64,000 nt of DNA from Quercus robur (lineage: Eukaryota; Streptophyta; Magnoliopsida; Fagales; Fagaceae): the NCBI RefSeq assembly GCF_932294415.1, contig NC_065542.1:40513942-40577941 (forward strand). Direction: 5' to 3'. Shown here in pieces: positions 60,041-64,000 of this stretch. The notes beneath the pieces were generated by a model. The model had not been told where the DNA came from, did no database searches, and was given only the letters and a program-made list of their open reading frames with translations. The stretch's first letter is position 1. The number at the start of each line of letters is the position of its first letter. Both the position numbers and the translations under genes were made by a program.

Positions 60041-60840
60041 TGTAGGGATATTGGGCCTAAGAGCTCATTATCCATGTATGTATTGGGCCTAAAGCTCAAG
60101 CCAAGGACTAGAGATTGTCTAAAAAGGGGTAAACGTTATAAAGGGACTCCGTGTTAGTGGATGACGAGGTCAGTTTTGGTCATAATGGCACAAGAGGGTA
60201 GGCCAAGAACAAATGTCACCTCGAATAAGGAAAGCTGAGATCCGAATAGGCGGTCTACCGCCCAGAGGGATGTTCCAGGAAATTCAGTAAGCATAGATAA
60301 GCATTGCAAAAACAAAGTACAGAGGGGATTCCTAAAATATCTAAGGAGAAAGCTGCTACCACCACATTAAAGGTTTTGCAGCTAACTTTTTGACTGCATT
60401 AATGTGGAGAAGACCCCTGAACAGGGCTATATTGGCCGCCCTAACGCACAAAGGGGCCTGAGGGGATGTCCGATAAGACAAACACTTAAGTAGAGGCTTG
60501 GATGTTTGACAAGTGGAAGGTCAAGATCGTTTAAAGAGAACTATATAATAGAAGAAACCCATTGTGAAGAGAGGATTGGAAAAATCAAGAGAGAAACACT
60601 ATAACAATTAAGAACCAAATCTATAATCAAACTTGTGTGAAATAAGAACTCATCTCCTCGGATTGTGCCGAGGACGATTTTCCCTAGAAAAATCAATCTA
60701 TCTTCTTGTTCTTGTCTTTTTATCTTACTTTCCAACTCATTTTAGTCCAGTTTTCCAACTCACTCTCTACAAATTCATTGTTTTGGGCTTTTTGGGCCTA
60801 AGTCCATTCATCCTGGGCTGAGTCCTAAATCTGATCCTTA
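60041..60840 (+). mobile_element. Solo LTR, about 800 bp, Gypsy-like
   Basis: Starts TGTAGGGATATTGGGCC and ends near TCTGATCCTTA, approximate inverted ends. A CTATATAATAG promoter motif lies near 60541. It inserted in a TTA/ATT-rich site, so the flanking 5 bp copy (ATTAT) is suggestive only. No internal region remains. It is a fossil. Confidence 0.6.
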
Positions 60841-61684
60841 TTATTATTATTATTATAAGGATGCATATAAAAACTTAATTAGGAGATTTTTCTAATAATT
60901 GTTTATTTGTAATATTTTTGGGGACCAATTTTGCATTTTCTACTAAGAAAATAATCTCAATAGATTATCAACAACAAATTGTTTTCCTAATCGGTCTAAT
61001 TAACCATTGTTAAGTGAAGATTGGTATAACATTTTGTTTGCTTGCAAAGCATCTTCATACGAATATATTTTGGTTCGATATATATATATATATATATATT
61101 TGTGAATGTATTAAAATAAACAATGTATTCAAGAAGAAAGATCATGATCGTACTATGTATACTTCAAAAGAGATAGATTGGTTTGGGATTAAAGATAAGT
61201 TGACATTTTTTTAATGGTGAGAAAAAAAAACTTTTTTTATCATTCATTTCTAACTATCATTATTGGAAAAACTTAATTTTTCTCTTTGTATTCTATCACT
61301 AGCAAATTAGCTCATAATATGAGTAGATGAAAATTTTTAATATAAAAAGAAAGTTATATATATATATATATAATTATTTATTTACAAAGAACAAAAAATT
61401 CATTATTTAAAAAAGAAAGTAATATAACATTGTTTATTTTAGAAAAAAAAAATCTTGCCCTTTGTTGGTTTGGTAAAGGGTTATATATAATAAAAAAAAA
61501 TAGAAAATTTTTGATTCATAGTTTAATACATATAAAATTAAATTCTCTTATGAGAAAATGCTTTATTGAAGATTATTAATCCTAATATATGATATTATGA
61601 ATATTTAAAAAAAATAAATAATATATCATATTTCATTACAAAAATAATTAAATATTCTTACGTATCGCACGAGGTTGTAACTAG
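60841..61684. other. AT-rich DNA ending in a Helitron-like 3' terminus
   Basis: TA microsatellites lie at 61078-61100 and 61351-61372. At 61655-61684 ATTCTTACGTATCGCACGAG is followed by GTTGTAACTAG. This matches the minus-strand terminus at 26488-26520 in its ATTCTTACGTATCG block. Confidence 0.4.
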
Positions 61685-61689
61685 TGGTA

Positions 61690-62130
61690 CTTAAAAAACC
61701 AGATTTCCTGGAAAGAGTCCAAAGGAGGGTGCACTTAAACCCCTCTCCTCCTGGAGGTAAAGGTGAGTAATTTTCTAGAGAAATAACACCAAGTAATATT
61801 GTTTTTCCCACATACTTAACCATTTGGAGGATTCCGATGGACCTCATTGGGATGATCCGTGGCGTTTTGTTGGATTGTTTCAAGGCAAAGCGGTAGGAAC
61901 ACGTACAAGCTAGAACAGCCTCAAAGCACTCCTCTATCTCAACCTTGTGGTGATTTCTGTCTGTCCAGAATATACACCCCTACAATTCTCCTTCAAAATG
62001 TTCAAGTCTATCCCTTTAGTTTCTTCCCTATCATCCATGTTTTTCGGCCTTTCACAACCTCAAGTACTAGCAGCCCCCTTCTTTACGAGTAGGCATCTTT
62101 GATTAGTCTTCAATTTATAATTGGAAAATT
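61690..62130. other. Unassigned low-copy-looking sequence
   Basis: Less AT-rich than its surroundings, with short frames on both strands (61626-61883 minus, 61859-62092 plus). I cannot assign either to a family. It could be a gene fragment or an old transposon. Confidence 0.3.
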
Positions 62131-62317
62131 ATTAGTTTACATTGTACCATTCAAGTAAGATATATATTGTAAATTAAATGAACGTGTATAACATTGTACA
62201 CTTTTATGCAAATGTGTACATGTACAATATTATATTTGCATAAAAGTATATAATGTTATACACATTTGTTTAGTTTACCATATAAATCTTACATGAATAG
62301 TGTAATGTAAACCAATA
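62131..62317. mobile_element. Near-palindromic foldback MITE
   Basis: Two arms of about 90 bp meet near 62221. ATTAGTTTACATTG pairs with the right end, read as ATTGGTTTACATTA on the minus strand. GTGTATAACATT and ACTTTTATGCAAAT occur in both arms. It can form one long hairpin. The duplication is unresolved. Confidence 0.75.
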
Positions 62318-62347
62318 GTTTTTTTTTATAATTTAAGATGTAAAGGA

Positions 62348-62382
<35 letters not shown>

Positions 62383-63299
62383 GGTAAGAACTATGTTACG
62401 TCTAAGAGATAGTTAGAGAAAAATCTCGACAAACACTTTTTATGCTTTTCCAAGTAGTTTTGCTCCTCTTCTCCTAGTTAGTCAAATTAACACGCTTGTC
62501 GAATTTAACCAAAAAAAAAACTAGAAGCATTAGCTGTTTTTATTTTTTATTTTTGTGGACAAGAAGAAATTTTATTGAAGAAACTAGAGAACTAGTAGCA
62601 TACTGTGGTGGGTCTGTTTGTGTTTTGGGCTAGATTTCTCTTGCTGTACCACAGCCCGTGATTCTGGGGTAGGAGAGTCGGGACTAGCCTAATTGAAACA
62701 CACCTTAGGCCAGCTTGTGCGCAAGTTGAGCCATCCCTATACAGATGCATCCTGGCAGGAACCTTAAACATATTGCATGCTCACGGTAGGAAAGACTATT
62801 ACAAATATTATAGCAGGAAGTACGATGTAGCAGGATAACTAAAAAATTTTCTACTAATAACAATAATACATGATTAACACCACAAAGGAGGATATAGCAA
62901 TATGATTACGAATGACAAGGTCACCGCAAAAAGAAATTAACAGTAAGATAACAAGTTAGTCATTTATCAGCAAAAATAGGATTCATCTGCCAAAGGAATT
63001 GGCTTAGTTGTTCAGCAGACACAAGCCCAAAAAGGAGCCGATCTCCAATGTGGGTAACCTCAAAGGGAATTCCCGCTATAGCGATTACACACTTTGGAAA
63101 AAGGACCTAGATGGCTGAAACTTGAGTTCTTAGCTTAGCAAAGAGTGGGTTTATTGAGAGGGAGAGAAATGGGTAACCTATTAATGCATGCATCTATTCC
63201 TAGCACTCATGTTTCTTCCCTCTCTTTGGGATTTTTGTATTTTTCATTTTCTTCTTTGTTTTTTCTATTTTCTTTTCTTTCTTTCTATCTCTCTCTCTC

Positions 63300-63331
<32 letters not shown>

Positions 63332-64000
63332 CTTCCTCTCCCCTTTTCACTATTCATGACTATAGCCTTTTATACTGCCTGTTGTAATAGGATTTACCAT
63401 TTTTACCCCTCAACCACTTTTGGCTCATTGTGGGCGTCCTTCCATGACTGCCCACTGGTTTGCCGACTACCCAACCACCACCACTACACTGTGTTGGCTA
63501 CACCACGCCTCATTCCCAAACAAAAGTGGTTTTGTTTTGTCTCTTACCTCTCTTAATACTCTCATCCGGATAAGGGTTAAACCTCTCACTTACCAACCTT
63601 TATGGCATGCATCTAGTGATTCTAGCTCATGTTTACTTCTTTTGGGTGAGATGTCATCCTAGCAGGACATTTCTCCCAAAAGAGCTTGAGCAGGAACCCC
63701 AAAATAGGCTCCCCTTTCTCCCCACCGCCAGACCACACCCTCTTATACCTTTGACCCATGGCCAACCTCCCCTGTATTGGCTGGGTATAGGTAGGTGGTG
63801 CCTGAGTCTTATGTGTATGCTCCACTTTTGTCTGAATCCATTACTTTTCTGGCCTTCACGCATTTGCCATTACCTCTGCATTTGTCTGATTCTGTTGCAC
63901 GTTCTGGTATTTGTTAACTCTTGCAGCATGAATGATACATGGGCCTTTGGGCTTTCGTTCGCTGCATTCCATCTCCTCTTCAAACTGGATATTGTTTAGG
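62318..64000. other. Repeat-like sequence to the window end
   Basis: A TA repeat lies at 62350-62378. TTTTATTGAAGAAACTAGAG near 62570 looks like a minus-strand LINE tail. From about 62600 the composition changes and a minus-strand TATAAGAGGGTG lies near 63745. This suggests a retroelement LTR cut by the window edge. Open frames at 63145-63999 are low-complexity or have no family I know. Confidence 0.3.

Noticed and set aside
63145-63999. Open frames of 80-130 codons at the window end
   Set aside because: They contain long poly-Phe or low-complexity stretches, overlap opposite-strand frames and lie in repeat-like DNA cut by the window edge.

Overview
The window is nuclear DNA from a plant, almost certainly a eudicot. 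Spliced genes with GT-AG introns encode plant-specific families (POLTERGEIST-type PP2C, germin-like protein, alpha-expansin), and they sit in AT-rich DNA full of microsatellites, MITEs, L1-type LINEs, solo LTRs and Helitron-like repeats. The repeat styles suggest a woody Fagales-type genome (oak or chestnut relatives), but that is only an impression from memory.

Layout. 1-7.2 kb: decayed minus-strand LINE pieces, an hAT MITE, SINE-like units, and a short tandem duplication interrupted by a Mutator-type MITE. 7.7-13.5 kb (+): a complete POLTERGEIST-like phosphatase gene in four coding exons. 15.3-16.5 kb: a Harbinger-type element carrying a stolen subtilisin-protease exon fragment. 17.2-18.1 kb (+): a two-exon germin-like gene. 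20.9-22.9 kb (+): a six-exon C9ORF78/TLS1 (Hep_59) spliceosome-associated protein gene. 23-35 kb: gene-poor, with MITEs, a minus-strand Helitron-like cluster, a second Harbinger element and two Copia-like LTRs. 36.0-37.2 kb (-): a three-exon alpha-expansin. 37.9-55.3 kb: a repeat island. A head-to-tail series of Helitron-like units is interrupted by an 11.2 kb LTR retrotransposon, whose 5' LTR holds another LTR element, which holds a truncated LINE. 57.5-59.3 kb (-): a small unidentified coiled-coil protein gene with introns in both UTRs. 59.4-64 kb: AT-rich DNA, one solo LTR, a foldback MITE and unassigned repeat-like sequence.

The five genes have no evident common pathway. Expansin and germin-like protein both act in the cell wall, POL in meristem and vascular signalling, and the Hep_59 protein in pre-mRNA splicing. 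All five could be spliced in silico into uninterrupted reading frames with matching intron phases, so they look functional. I see no CRISPR array, rRNA, convincing tRNA gene or candidate new defence or metabolic system. The most unusual material is transposon biology: host-exon capture inside a Harbinger element, a perfect subterminal hairpin shared by two Harbinger elements, tandem Helitron ends, and insertions whose empty sites survive in neighbouring repeat copies.
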